From an uncultured Myxococcaceae bacterium (GTDB lineage Bacteria > Myxococcota_A > Polyangia > Polyangiales > Ga0077539), in NCBI GenBank assembly GCA_945952225.1, contig CAMFHP010000007.1:1-64000 (forward strand): a DNA stretch of 64,000 nucleotides. The letters are read 5' to 3'. Within the stretch, counting starts at the first letter, position 1; the number at the start of each line of letters is the position of its first letter. The notes beneath the pieces are model-generated. The model did no database searches and had not been told where the DNA came from. It was given only the letters and a program-made list of their open reading frames with translations. Shown in pieces: positions 1 through 10,090 of the stretch. Both the position numbers and the translations under genes were made by a program.

Positions 1-105
1 GGCCGGCGCGGGGCGCGCGGGGCCGTGGTTCTGCGTGAAGGCGAGCGGCGCCGCGAGCACGAGGGCGGCGAGCGTGGGAACGGCGAAACGGACGGTGCGG
101 TTCAT
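1..105 (-). CDS. N-terminal fragment of a secreted protein
   Basis: Only the first 35 codons lie in the window; the gene runs off the left edge. The ATG at 105-103 is followed by MNRTVRFAVPTLAALVLAAP, a basic N-terminus and a hydrophobic stretch typical of a Sec signal peptide, then a Pro/Ala-rich linker. The function cannot be determined from this fragment. Confidence 0.5.
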   Translation of the reverse strand, partial: MNRTVRFAVPTLAALVLAAPLAFTQNHGPARPAPA

Positions 106-257
106 GGGAAGGGGTCTCTCCTTGCGTGGGCCTCTGAGCGGCGCCGAAACCGACAACCGCAGCGAGGGCGCCGACCATACCGCGCAATCCGCGCACGCAC
201 CGGCAACCCGATCGTTGCCCTCACGGAACGTCAAGCCCGGTACCCGTTGCACAAACA

Positions 258-944
258 CTACGAGTCGGCGACGACGAAGACCGTGGCGAGATCGCAGCAG
301 AGGCGGTTGCGCGCGAGGCGGGGCACCGGGAGAAAATCGCTGCACTCTCCGGCGATCGACGCTTCGATGAGCGCGTGGAGCACCGGCGGAGACTCGATGC
401 GGCGCGCGTCGAGGAGCCACGCGGCGCCGTCGACCACGAAGCGGTGCCAGGCGCCGTTGCAGCTCGTGCGGTCGGCGACGGTGTCGAAGAGCTGACCGAG
501 GGTGGCGCTCATCGCGGCGGCGCGATCCCCGGGGTCGCGCGGGTCGTCGAACTGCGCGAACACGAGCCCGAACTCGCGGAGGCACGCGCGCATCGTGTCG
601 ACCTCGGCGAGCACCCACGCGGCCCCGCGGCGCACGCCCTCGCGGCGCGGCTCGGTCACGTACTCGCTCACGAAGCTGTGGCAGAAGCACCCGCCGAAGC
701 TCTCGTTGCCCACGCGCCACGCGCCGACGCCGTACCAGGGCCCCACGACGCGCGCGAGCACGTGGTCGAGGCGACGGTGCCAGGTGCCCGCGTCGCGGAG
801 CACGGGACGTCCCTTCACGCGGGGGATGTGCCTTGGCATGAACTCGTCGATCCACTCGGTGACGGCCGCGCGCGCGGCGCGTTCGTCGTAGCGGTCGAGC
901 GACGCGGTCACGTCGCACCAGGGCGGTCGGGGGCGGGGGTTCAC
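258..944 (-). CDS. Hypothetical protein, 228 aa
   Basis: I do not recognise this family. The reading frame continues upstream to 1277, but that part overlaps the DUF6065 gene and is low-quality Arg/Ser/Thr sequence, so I place the start at the GTG at 944. The protein has Trp- and Arg-rich motifs such as VGPWYGVGAWRVGNESFGG and no signal peptide or membrane segment. It seems to be a soluble cytoplasmic protein. It lies in the same direction as the DUF6065 gene, 112 bases downstream, so the two may be co-transcribed. Confidence 0.6.
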   Translation of the reverse strand: MNPRPRPPWCDVTASLDRYDERAARAAVTEWIDEFMPRHIPRVKGRPVLRDAGTWHRRLDHVLARVVGPWYGVGAWRVGNESFGGCFCHSFVSEYVTEPRREGVRRGAAWVLAEVDTMRACLREFGLVFAQFDDPRDPGDRAAAMSATLGQLFDTVADRTSCNGAWHRFVVDGAAWLLDARRIESPPVLHALIEASIAGECSDFLPVPRLARNRLCCDLATVFVVADS

Positions 945-1056
945 GCGAGGGGTGTTGCCTTCGCGCGGTCGGGTCGGAGGGAGCGGAATCGACACCGCGC
1001 GGCGACCGACACACGTACGCGAGGCCTCCGCGCGAGACAACGCGCGAGGTGTGGTT

Positions 1057-1806
1057 TCAGCGGCCCCGACGGCGATCGACGGGGGCCGCCACGCGGAGCT
1101 TGTTCGTGTGCTGAACACCCGCGGCGCTTCCGTCGGGGTACTCGCCCTTGAAGTAGAAGCGCTGCCAGGCCTGCTTGAGGGTCTCCGGATCCTGGTTGCG
1201 GAAGCGCACCATGAACTCCTCGCGTTTGTCGCGCCACGCGCGGTACTGGCCTTCGAGGTCGGGGTCGTCGGCCACATCGAAGAGCTCGGGCTCGGCCTCG
1301 GCCACGGCGCCCGCGGCCACGGGAAAGATCTGACAGAACGGCTCGCCCTTCTCGAAGCGCACGGTGCCCGGCCGCGTGAGCTGCCAGTTCATGGTGAACG
1401 GGTACGGCAGCCAGTCGGTCTCGATGACCCCCGAGAGCGCCGAGATCCCATCCTTCGGTCGGTTCATCGGACCTGTACAGACCGTGTGCCAGCCCGGCTC
1501 CGTTCGCACGATGTGACCCGTGTGAAAGGTCACGATGCCGTGCGTGAAGTTCGAGCTCACGAAGTGGTGCAGGTACGGCGCGTCGCCCTCGGCCTTGAAC
1601 ACGATGTCCTCGGCCTTCGCGCCGCCGTTGTACCGGATCGAAAACGCATACGGCGACCGCAGCTCCCACCCGTAGCCGTTGGCGATCGCGAGTGGCAGAC
1701 AGCGGTACGCGTGGCGCGCGGGAAAGTCGTCCATCCACGGCCGCGTGGGCGACGCCGGCGCCACCGCCGGAGGCTCGGGCGTCAGGGCAAACAGCTTGAG
1801 CTTCAT
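1057..1806 (-). CDS. DUF6065 family protein
   Basis: A 249-aa protein of unknown function. Features I associate with DUF6065 proteins are present in order: an N-terminal MKLKLFALTPEPP, then HAYRCLPLAIANGYGWEL, a HTGHIVRTEPGWH segment, GPMNRPKDGISALSGVIET and FEKGEPFCQIFPV. The start at 1806 has an AAAGGA ribosome binding site a few bases upstream, which favours it over the longer frame to 1881. It is divergent from the phosphatase gene with only 43 bases between the starts, so the promoters must overlap. No enzymatic role is known to me. Confidence 0.85.
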   Translation of the reverse strand: MKLKLFALTPEPPAVAPASPTRPWMDDFPARHAYRCLPLAIANGYGWELRSPYAFSIRYNGGAKAEDIVFKAEGDAPYLHHFVSSNFTHGIVTFHTGHIVRTEPGWHTVCTGPMNRPKDGISALSGVIETDWLPYPFTMNWQLTRPGTVRFEKGEPFCQIFPVAAGAVAEAEPELFDVADDPDLEGQYRAWRDKREEFMVRFRNQDPETLKQAWQRFYFKGEYPDGSAAGVQHTNKLRVAAPVDRRRGR

Positions 1807-1849
1807 CGCGCGTTCCTTTGCGTGGGGGGCTGTATGTATCATCGCGCCG

Positions 1850-2623
1850 ATGACTCGACGCACCTTCGCGATCGGCGACATTCACGGCGAACGCGCGGCC
1901 CTCGATCAGCTCCTCACGCTCCTGCCTCCCCTCACCGCCGACGACACGCTGGTGTTCATCGGCGACTACGTCGATCGGGGCGCCGACGCAGCGGGGGTCA
2001 TCGACCTCGTGCGCGAGCTCCAACGCGAGCTGCCCGCGAAGGTCGTGCCCCTGCGCGGCAACCACGAAGACAAGTGGATCCAGTGTTGGGACGACCCCGA
2101 CATCGGCTTCCTCCTCCCGGGCTCCAACGGCTGCGGCGCGACCTTCCGCTCCTTCGTGGGCGCGCCCTCGCTCAAGCCCGGCGAGTCCGTCGTGGGCGAC
2201 GAGTTCGTGCGCCTCCTCGACGTGAAGGCCTGGCTCCCCGACGACGTGCTCGCGTGGATGAAATCCCTCGCGTGCTGGTACGAAGATGAGCACGCCATCT
2301 ACGTGCACGCGGGGCTTCAAGCGAGCGACGGCGCGTGGCGACACCCGCGCGACACCAACCCCGTGCACCTGCTCTGGGGACGCGCGCCGGCGTTCTTCAA
2401 GAGCTACGCGGGCAAGCGCGTGGTCTTCGGCCACACGCCCGTGAACGACCTCCCCGAGATCCCGCCCGCGCGCGAGGTTGGAGGCTTTCTCGACCGACGC
2501 GAGGTGTGGGTGCGCGGCGATCTCGTGGGCATCGACACCGGCAGCGGCAAGGGCGGCGTGCTCTCGGCCGTCGAACTACCCGCCTGCCGCGTCTACGACA
2601 CCCGCGTAGAAACCCCGGTTTGA
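1850..2623 (+). CDS. Serine/threonine protein phosphatase (PPP family, PrpA/ApaH-like)
   Basis: A metallophosphatase of 257 aa. The PPP signature is complete: GDIHG near residue 9, GDYVDRG near 38, GNHE near 69, then YVHAG and GHTPV, which supply the metal-binding Asp, His and Asn residues. Family members dephosphorylate phosphoproteins or cleave dinucleoside tetraphosphates; the substrate cannot be told from sequence. No signal peptide, so cytosolic. The ATG at 1850 sits directly before the GDIHG-containing strand; the longer open frame upstream runs antisense through the DUF6065 gene and is rejected. Confidence 0.9.
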   Translation: MTRRTFAIGDIHGERAALDQLLTLLPPLTADDTLVFIGDYVDRGADAAGVIDLVRELQRELPAKVVPLRGNHEDKWIQCWDDPDIGFLLPGSNGCGATFRSFVGAPSLKPGESVVGDEFVRLLDVKAWLPDDVLAWMKSLACWYEDEHAIYVHAGLQASDGAWRHPRDTNPVHLLWGRAPAFFKSYAGKRVVFGHTPVNDLPEIPPAREVGGFLDRREVWVRGDLVGIDTGSGKGGVLSAVELPACRVYDTRVETPV

Positions 2624-2714
2624 CAGCCTCTCCCGCGCAAACGTAGCCTCGCCGCGAGGGTCACGGTCACACGCCGCCGGGCCTCCACTTCCAACCATCC
2701 ACACCGCCGCCACG

Positions 2715-3731
2715 ATGCTCTCGCACCGCGCACGCCGGATCCTCCTCATCGCAGTCGCGGACTACGTGCGCACCGGGGAGCCCGTCGCCTCGCGCGCCCT
2801 CGCGCAGGCCCACGACCTCGACCTCTCGCCCGCGTCCATCCGCGCGGTCTTCGCCGAGCTCGAAGCGGGCGGCTTCCTCTCGAAGCCCCACGCGAGCGCG
2901 GGCCGCGTGCCCACAGAGAAGGGCTTTCGCGCGTTCGCCGAGGCCACGCTCGTGGCGCAGCCCGACGCCGTCGCCGCCGAGGTGATCGAGCAGCGCTACT
3001 CCGCGGTGGAGCCCGGCCTCGACGCCCTCATGCGCCACGCGGGCAAGGTGCTCGCCGAGCTCACGGGCTCGGCCGCGGTGGTGCGACGTCCCCGCGCCGA
3101 GAGCTGGGTGCTCCGAGAGCTGCGCTTCATCTGGCTCAAGCCCCGCGAGGTGCTCGCCGTGATCGTGGCCGCGAGCGGCGCCGCGCAGAACCGCGTGATG
3201 CGCCTCGACGACGCCTCGTCGCCCGCGGAGATCGAGCGCGTGAACAACCTCCTGCGCGTGCGCATCGAGGGACGCACGCTCGCCGAGGTGCGCGCCGCCC
3301 TCGCCGTGGAGCTCGAAGCCGAGCGTGCGCGCCACGACGGCTTCGCGCGACGCGCCCTCGCCCTCGGCCGCGAGGCCCTTGAAAAAGCCGACCCCGAAGA
3401 GGGCGTGCTCGTCGAGGGCGCCGCGCAGCTCATCGAGCGGCCGGAGTTCGCCCGCGTCGACCAGACGCGCCACGTGGTGCGCACGCTCGAAGACCAGGAA
3501 CTCCTCCTCGACCTTCTCGACCGCGCCCTCGAAACGCCGGGGCTCCAGGTGGTCATCGGGTCGACGGAGAACGAGATGGGCAGCGACCTCTCGCTCGTGG
3601 CCGCGAACTTCGGATCGGGCGCCGTCGGCGTCATCGGCTCGACGCGAATGGACTATCCCCAGGTCGTTCCCCTCGTGCGGTACACCGCGCAGCGCCTCGC
3701 GCGCGCCCTCCGCGGCGACGGACGCAACTGA
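2715..3731 (+). CDS. hrcA: Heat-inducible transcription repressor HrcA
   Basis: HrcA represses groESL and dnaK operons by binding CIRCE operators. The 338-aa length is normal. The N-terminal winged helix carries the family hallmark: a run close to SPASIRAVFAELEAGGFLSK followed by PHASAGRVPTEKGFR. The C-terminal GAF-like region contains GSTENEMGSDLSLVAANFG, matching the conserved G-x-E-N block. No CIRCE inverted repeat is visible upstream, and grpE/dnaK are not the next genes, so the gene is detached from its usual operon. Confidence 0.93.
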   Translation: MLSHRARRILLIAVADYVRTGEPVASRALAQAHDLDLSPASIRAVFAELEAGGFLSKPHASAGRVPTEKGFRAFAEATLVAQPDAVAAEVIEQRYSAVEPGLDALMRHAGKVLAELTGSAAVVRRPRAESWVLRELRFIWLKPREVLAVIVAASGAAQNRVMRLDDASSPAEIERVNNLLRVRIEGRTLAEVRAALAVELEAERARHDGFARRALALGREALEKADPEEGVLVEGAAQLIERPEFARVDQTRHVVRTLEDQELLLDLLDRALETPGLQVVIGSTENEMGSDLSLVAANFGSGAVGVIGSTRMDYPQVVPLVRYTAQRLARALRGDGRN

Positions 3732-3877
3732 CCCGCCGCACCGGCACGCCTGCCGCTCCGCACCTTCGGCCTTCGCTGCGCTGCAACAAGGGCGCAGCGC
3801 CGCAGTGAAGCGTTGGCAACGCGGGGTCGCTGCTTTACGTTCGCGCCCCCAACGCAACGGGACGGAGGCAACGGCGG

Positions 3878-5686
<1,809 letters not shown>

Positions 5687-5726
5687 CTCCCCTCCGCCGC
5701 GACGGGAGCGCAGCGCGCGCTCCCGC

Positions 5727-6080
5727 TCAGCGGCACCCGCCCGACACGCAGCGCGGCGTCGGGTTGCGACACGTCACCCCGCATCGCCCGCAGTGCTCCA
5801 CCGACGTCGTGAGGTCGACGCAGCGGTTGTCGCACGCCGACAGCCCCACCCGACACGCGCGGCACACGCCCGCGCCCGCATCGTCGACGGGCACGCAGTA
5901 CGCCGTGCTCACGCAGCCCGCTTCGGAGACCGCCGCGCCCGCGTCGTCGAGCGCCTCGCAGCACCGCTGTCCCGCGTCGCCACAGGGCGTCGGCCCCACC
6001 CGCGGCCACTCCAACGTGCACCCCGCCGCGAGCGCCCACAGCACGGCTCCACACAGCGCCACGACGCCCGCGAATCGCAC
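5727..6080 (-). CDS. Cys-rich lipoprotein
   Basis: A 117-aa secreted protein. The GTG at 6080 gives a lipoprotein signal ending LWALAAGC, so Cys21 is the probable lipidation site. The mature part holds 13 or more cysteines in patterns such as CGRCGVTC and CRACRVGLSACDNRC, similar to Cys-rich myxobacterial surface proteins. The start lies two bases after the stop of the upstream gene, indicating translational coupling in a two-gene operon. Function unknown. Confidence 0.7.
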   Translation of the reverse strand: MRFAGVVALCGAVLWALAAGCTLEWPRVGPTPCGDAGQRCCEALDDAGAAVSEAGCVSTAYCVPVDDAGAGVCRACRVGLSACDNRCVDLTTSVEHCGRCGVTCRNPTPRCVSGGCR

Positions 6081-6082
6081 GG

Positions 6083-7180
6083 TCAGAACCCCACCCGCAA
6101 CGTCGCGCCCGTGAGCCCCGCGGTCACCACCGGCGCGACTTCGACGGTGCGCGAACCGTGGGCGAGCACGAGCATGGTCACCCCCGCCGCGACGAGCGCC
6201 GCGCCGCCGATTCCGAAGCCCCAGGCCATCGTGCGCGCGTTGCGGTTCGACTCGCAGAGCGTGCTCACCCGCGCGGCCACGGAGACCGTCCCCGCGTCGC
6301 GTGCGGCCTGGTCGCACACGTCGTCGAGGGAGCGCGCGCGGTCGGGGTTCACCGCGTTCACGTAGCGCGTCCACGCCTGTCCGTCGGCGTCGGCGCTCTC
6401 CAGCGTGAGCGAGGCCTGATCGCTCGTGCGCGCCCACTGCATCGCCGCCACGACGCCCGCCACGACGCCCACGCCGAGCGTCGACCATCCCACCACGCGG
6501 AGCACCGTCGACGGATGGGCGGTCACGGGCGGAGGCGGCGCGAGCACCTCGTGGCGCGGCACCGCGGCGTGCGCCTCGGGCCACGCGACCGTCACGTCGT
6601 AGGCCGAACCCGGAACGGTCTGGAGCCGCTGCATGAAGGGCGCGTGCCCCTCGCGGTCGGCCTCGACGAGCACCTCGCCGGGCAGGAGCGGGAGCGAGGT
6701 GTTCCACTGCGAGGGGTCAAGGGATTCGCCGCGGAGTCGCACGCGCACGGTCTCCGACGCGGGCGCCTCGACGCGCACCCGCACACGCGCCACGCGGGTG
6801 TTGATGCGGTTCAGCACGCGCGTGCACGACTGCACGATGCGCTCGCGCTCGGTGAGCACCGGTGTCGCCGCCGCGTCGCGGATGCACTGCGACGCCTCGC
6901 GGGCCGCGTCGAGCAGGTGCGCGCCCCCGTCGGCCTCGCGCGAGAGAAACTCGTGCTCCTCGGAGAGAAAGAGCCGCAGCGACGGCGTCACGCGAATGGC
7001 CGCGGCCTCCTGCGCGAGACGCAGCGCGCGACCGTGATCGCCCACGCGGGTGCTGAGCTCGTAGGCCGTGCGCAGCATCGCCGCGCGCGAGGCCTCGTCG
7101 TTGGCGCCCTGCTGCGCGCACACCACGGACGCGGCGCTCCACGCCGACACGCCGAGCAGTACGCAGGGTCCCTTCCGCAT
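6083..7180 (-). CDS. PEGA-like envelope protein with C-terminal membrane segments
   Basis: A 365-aa protein with a signal peptide (MRKGPCVLLGVSAWSAASVVCAQ). The N-terminal third looks like a helical repeat region (RTAYELSTRVGDHGRALRLA). The middle resembles a PEGA domain: PGEVLVEADREGHAPFMQRL. Two hydrophobic segments follow near residues 245-265 and 325-345. This layout is common in myxobacterial proteins of unknown role that anchor a periplasmic repeat domain to the membrane. Its stop is two bases before the GTG of the Cys-rich lipoprotein. A specific function cannot be assigned. Confidence 0.65.
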   Translation of the reverse strand: MRKGPCVLLGVSAWSAASVVCAQQGANDEASRAAMLRTAYELSTRVGDHGRALRLAQEAAAIRVTPSLRLFLSEEHEFLSREADGGAHLLDAAREASQCIRDAAATPVLTERERIVQSCTRVLNRINTRVARVRVRVEAPASETVRVRLRGESLDPSQWNTSLPLLPGEVLVEADREGHAPFMQRLQTVPGSAYDVTVAWPEAHAAVPRHEVLAPPPPVTAHPSTVLRVVGWSTLGVGVVAGVVAAMQWARTSDQASLTLESADADGQAWTRYVNAVNPDRARSLDDVCDQAARDAGTVSVAARVSTLCESNRNARTMAWGFGIGGAALVAAGVTMLVLAHGSRTVEVAPVVTAGLTGATLRVGF

Positions 7181-7276
7181 GATGGGCGCGGACCCTAACA
7201 AGAAGCCCACGCGCGGCTCAACAACGCGATCAGTGGGGTTCCCAAGCAACACGCGCTGTGGCACACGCGGCGTGTG

Positions 7277-8752
7277 ATGCAACGCCCGCTCGCGCTCCCC
7301 TCGCTCCTCGTCGCCCTCTCCCTCGCCGCGTGCTCCGACGGCGCCGCGCCCACCGCCGACGCGACCGTCGACACGGCCTCCGACGCCGCCGTCGACACGG
7401 CCTCCGACGCGCCCACCGCCGACGCCGCCGCGCCCTGCATGGTGCCCCCCGCGCGCCTCGGAACCTCCGCCGCCGCCATGACCCTCCGCGCCTCGCCCGC
7501 GCGCTGCGGACAGGCCCCGCACACCTGGCTGGAGAGCGACCAGCTCGGTGCGCCCGGCGCGGTCAACGCCACCACGCCCTACGCCGCCGCGGTGCTCAAC
7601 GCCGTCGCCACGAGCGCGGGCATCAACCTCCCGACGCCCCTCTCGCGCGACGTCACCGTCGACCAGCTCGCCTACAAGACCCAGGACCGCGGCGCCCTCC
7701 TCGACGCCACGATGCTCCTCGCGTACCCGCGCAACCTCGCGTCGCGCACGAACTTCGAAGTGCTCCTGCTGCTCCACGGCACGTCGGGATTCACCGACCA
7801 GTGCGCCCCCTCGGCCTCGACCGACACGCGCGTGCTCGCCGCGGCCCTCGCCTCCGCGGGCTACGTCGTCGCCGCGCCCGACTACATCGGCCTCCGCGCG
7901 TTCGGTGGGCCCACGGGCTTTCCGCACCCGTACCTCGTCGGACAGGCCACGGCCATCGCCTCCCTCGACGCCGTGCGCGCGGCCATGCGCCACCTCGCGG
8001 TTCGCAACGGCGAGGCCTGCGCGCGCCCGCGCTTCGTGACCATCGGCGGCTCGCAGGGAGGCCACGCGGCCCTCTGGGTCGACCGCCTCGCGCCCTACTA
8101 CGCCCCCGAGCTCGAACACATGGGCGTCGTCGCCACCGTGCCGCCCGCCGACCTCGTCGCCGAGACCGACCGCGCGCTCCGCGAGACCGTGCCCGCGACC
8201 GCGAACGTGGCCGCGTTCTACGCCACGGCCTCCGCGTGGTACGGCCTCGCGTCGCGCGTGAGCGAGGTGTTCCGCGCGCCCTACGACACGACGCTGCCGC
8301 AGATGCTCGCGTCGACGTGTGACCCCGAGGTGCGCGGGCTCACCCGCGAGATGGTTTACACCCAAAGCATTCTCGACGCCGCCGCGGGTGGGCGCAGCAT
8401 CGCCACGCAGACGCCCTGGGGATGCCTCGTCGCCGAGAACGGACTCACCTCGACCACCGTGCCCCGCGAGGCCCCCACGCGTCCGGGCTACGGCATCCTG
8501 TGGGTGCTCGGCGAGCAGGACACGCTCGTGAACACGCCCATCGAGCGCGCGAGCTTCATGACCCTCTGCGGCCAGGGCTTTCGCATGCGCTACCTCGAAT
8601 GCGCGGGCGCCTCGCACACGCGCGCCACGGCCTGGGCGCTGCCCGAGATCCTCGAGTTCGCGCAGGATCGCTTCGCCGAACGCCCGCTCACCGGCGACGA
8701 CGTGTGCCGCGTGAACGCCCCCGCGCGCTGCCGCGCCACCCCCGCGAACTGA
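7277..8752 (+). CDS. Secreted alpha/beta hydrolase lipoprotein (lipase-like)
   Basis: A 491-aa lipoprotein: signal MQRPLALPSLLVALSLAAC, then an Asp/Ala/Thr linker (DATVDTASDAAVDTASDAP) typical of this organism. The hydrolase domain shows an oxyanion-hole segment LLLHGTSGFTD and the nucleophile elbow GGSQGGHAAL with the catalytic Ser; a WVLGEQDTLVNTPIERA segment near the C-terminus supplies a likely acid and ASHTRATAW a likely His. Similar to secretory lipase/lysophospholipase-like hydrolases. A GTG three bases upstream is an alternative start. It is divergent from the PEGA-like operon with 96 bases between starts. Confidence 0.78.
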   Translation: MQRPLALPSLLVALSLAACSDGAAPTADATVDTASDAAVDTASDAPTADAAAPCMVPPARLGTSAAAMTLRASPARCGQAPHTWLESDQLGAPGAVNATTPYAAAVLNAVATSAGINLPTPLSRDVTVDQLAYKTQDRGALLDATMLLAYPRNLASRTNFEVLLLLHGTSGFTDQCAPSASTDTRVLAAALASAGYVVAAPDYIGLRAFGGPTGFPHPYLVGQATAIASLDAVRAAMRHLAVRNGEACARPRFVTIGGSQGGHAALWVDRLAPYYAPELEHMGVVATVPPADLVAETDRALRETVPATANVAAFYATASAWYGLASRVSEVFRAPYDTTLPQMLASTCDPEVRGLTREMVYTQSILDAAAGGRSIATQTPWGCLVAENGLTSTTVPREAPTRPGYGILWVLGEQDTLVNTPIERASFMTLCGQGFRMRYLECAGASHTRATAWALPEILEFAQDRFAERPLTGDDVCRVNAPARCRATPAN

Positions 8753-8790
8753 CCGCACGCCCTACGCGCAGCGACCCCCGGGACGCGCGC

Positions 8791-10050
8791 TCACCACCAC
8801 TCCCAGTGCCAGTTCTCCGTGGGCACCGTGCGACGGAAGCCGAAGCGTCGCCCGTTGCGTTCGAGCCAGCGGAGCACGCCCGGCGCGCGGGTGTTGAGGT
8901 CGAGCGCGTGGCCGCTCTGATGGTTCGAGTGACCGGGCACCGCCGCGAGGTTTCCCTGCCCGCGCTGGTACGCGCGGTAGAGGGCCTGCTGGTGCTCCAT
9001 GGTGCGAAAGCCGCTGACGATGCGCAGGTGCACGCGGTCGTGCGACGCTGCCGCGGCCATGCGTCGGTAGGCCTCCGCGGTGCGCACCTCCACGGGCTTG
9101 CCGTCGATGCGCGTGACGGTGATGCGCACCGGACGACCGTGCACGTAGCCCTGCGCGGGCCCCGGCGGCACGTTGTCGGAGTTCACGTAGTGACCGCCCG
9201 GAACGAGCGCCGTGCGGGGCGCGGCCGCGTTGCGATCCCCGTTGGTGGCAGGGCGCGCGTTGCGATCACCCGACGACGACGGACGCGCGCGCGGACGCCG
9301 CGGCGTGGGCTCGTCGAGGTCGTCCATCACGCCATCGCCGAGGTCTTCGAGGTCACCCTCGCCGCCCGCCAGGAGCGCACCATCGAGCGACGCATCGACC
9401 GACACGTCGGCATCGTCGACGGGCACGGCCGCAGCCACCACGGGCGCCGCATCGGGCACGGCCGCCACTGCGGCATCGGGCGCCTCCACCGGCGTCGGAA
9501 GCACCAGCGGCACATCGGGTGACACCGCGAGATCGGGACGCGGCCTCCGCGGACGATCCGACGACGCGAGCAGGCCCACGACCCCCGCCGCGAGCGACGC
9601 GCCGAGCACCAGCGCGACGAGCCCTACGGCCACGAGCTGCTTCAGCGAGAAGAAGCGCGGCGGCGAGGGTTCTTCTTCGTCGTCCTCGTCGTCGTCTTCG
9701 TACTCCTCGTCGTCGTCTTCGTATTCCTCGTCGTCGTCGGTGTCTCCGTCGGGCGTCGTCGCGGTCGCATCGCCGGTGACCGGCGCATCGGGCGTCGTGC
9801 TCGTCGCGTCGTCGACCTTCGCAACGTCGTCGACCTTCGCAACGTCGTCGGTCTTCGCAACGTCGTCGACCTTCGCAACGTCGTCGGTCTTCGCAGCGTC
9901 GTCGGTCTTCGCGGGCTCCTCGACCTTCACGCCGTCGGAGACCTTCGCGGGCTCGTCGACCTTTGCGGGCGCAGACGCGGGCGCATCGGCCGAGGGAGCA
10001 TCGGTCGTGGCGGGCGTCGTCGCGGGCTCGTCGGGGGGCGGGTCGGACAT
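8791..10050 (-). CDS. D-alanyl-D-alanine carboxypeptidase, VanY/M15B type, with acidic N-terminal repeats
   Basis: Probably trims the terminal D-Ala of peptidoglycan stem peptides. The last 140 residues form the M15B zinc peptidase: SGFRTMEHQQALYRAY, then GHSNHQSGHALDLN (SxHxxGxAxD motif) and a terminal NWHWEWW carrying the last zinc His. The protein (419 aa) has no signal peptide; one membrane segment at about 137-160 makes it type II with the catalytic domain outside. The cytoplasmic N-terminus is low-complexity: alternating VAKVDD/VAKTDD hexapeptides at about 50-85 and a Glu/Asp run at about 107-130. Confidence 0.85.
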   Translation of the reverse strand: MSDPPPDEPATTPATTDAPSADAPASAPAKVDEPAKVSDGVKVEEPAKTDDAAKTDDVAKVDDVAKTDDVAKVDDVAKVDDATSTTPDAPVTGDATATTPDGDTDDDEEYEDDDEEYEDDDEDDEEEPSPPRFFSLKQLVAVGLVALVLGASLAAGVVGLLASSDRPRRPRPDLAVSPDVPLVLPTPVEAPDAAVAAVPDAAPVVAAAVPVDDADVSVDASLDGALLAGGEGDLEDLGDGVMDDLDEPTPRRPRARPSSSGDRNARPATNGDRNAAAPRTALVPGGHYVNSDNVPPGPAQGYVHGRPVRITVTRIDGKPVEVRTAEAYRRMAAAASHDRVHLRIVSGFRTMEHQQALYRAYQRGQGNLAAVPGHSNHQSGHALDLNTRAPGVLRWLERNGRRFGFRRTVPTENWHWEWW

Positions 10051-10090
10051 CGTCGCAGCGGGCGCGGAGTACTACCGCGCCCCCGCGGGA

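Noticed and set aside
3732-3877. Possible small gene or CIRCE element between hrcA and the ligase
   Set aside because: No inverted repeat of the CIRCE type and no frame with a ribosome site; treated as plain intergenic DNA.
9800-9960. Tandem DNA repeats as a mobile or CRISPR feature
   Set aside because: Repeats are in frame and encode the VAKVDD hexapeptides of the carboxypeptidase; coding low complexity is sufficient.
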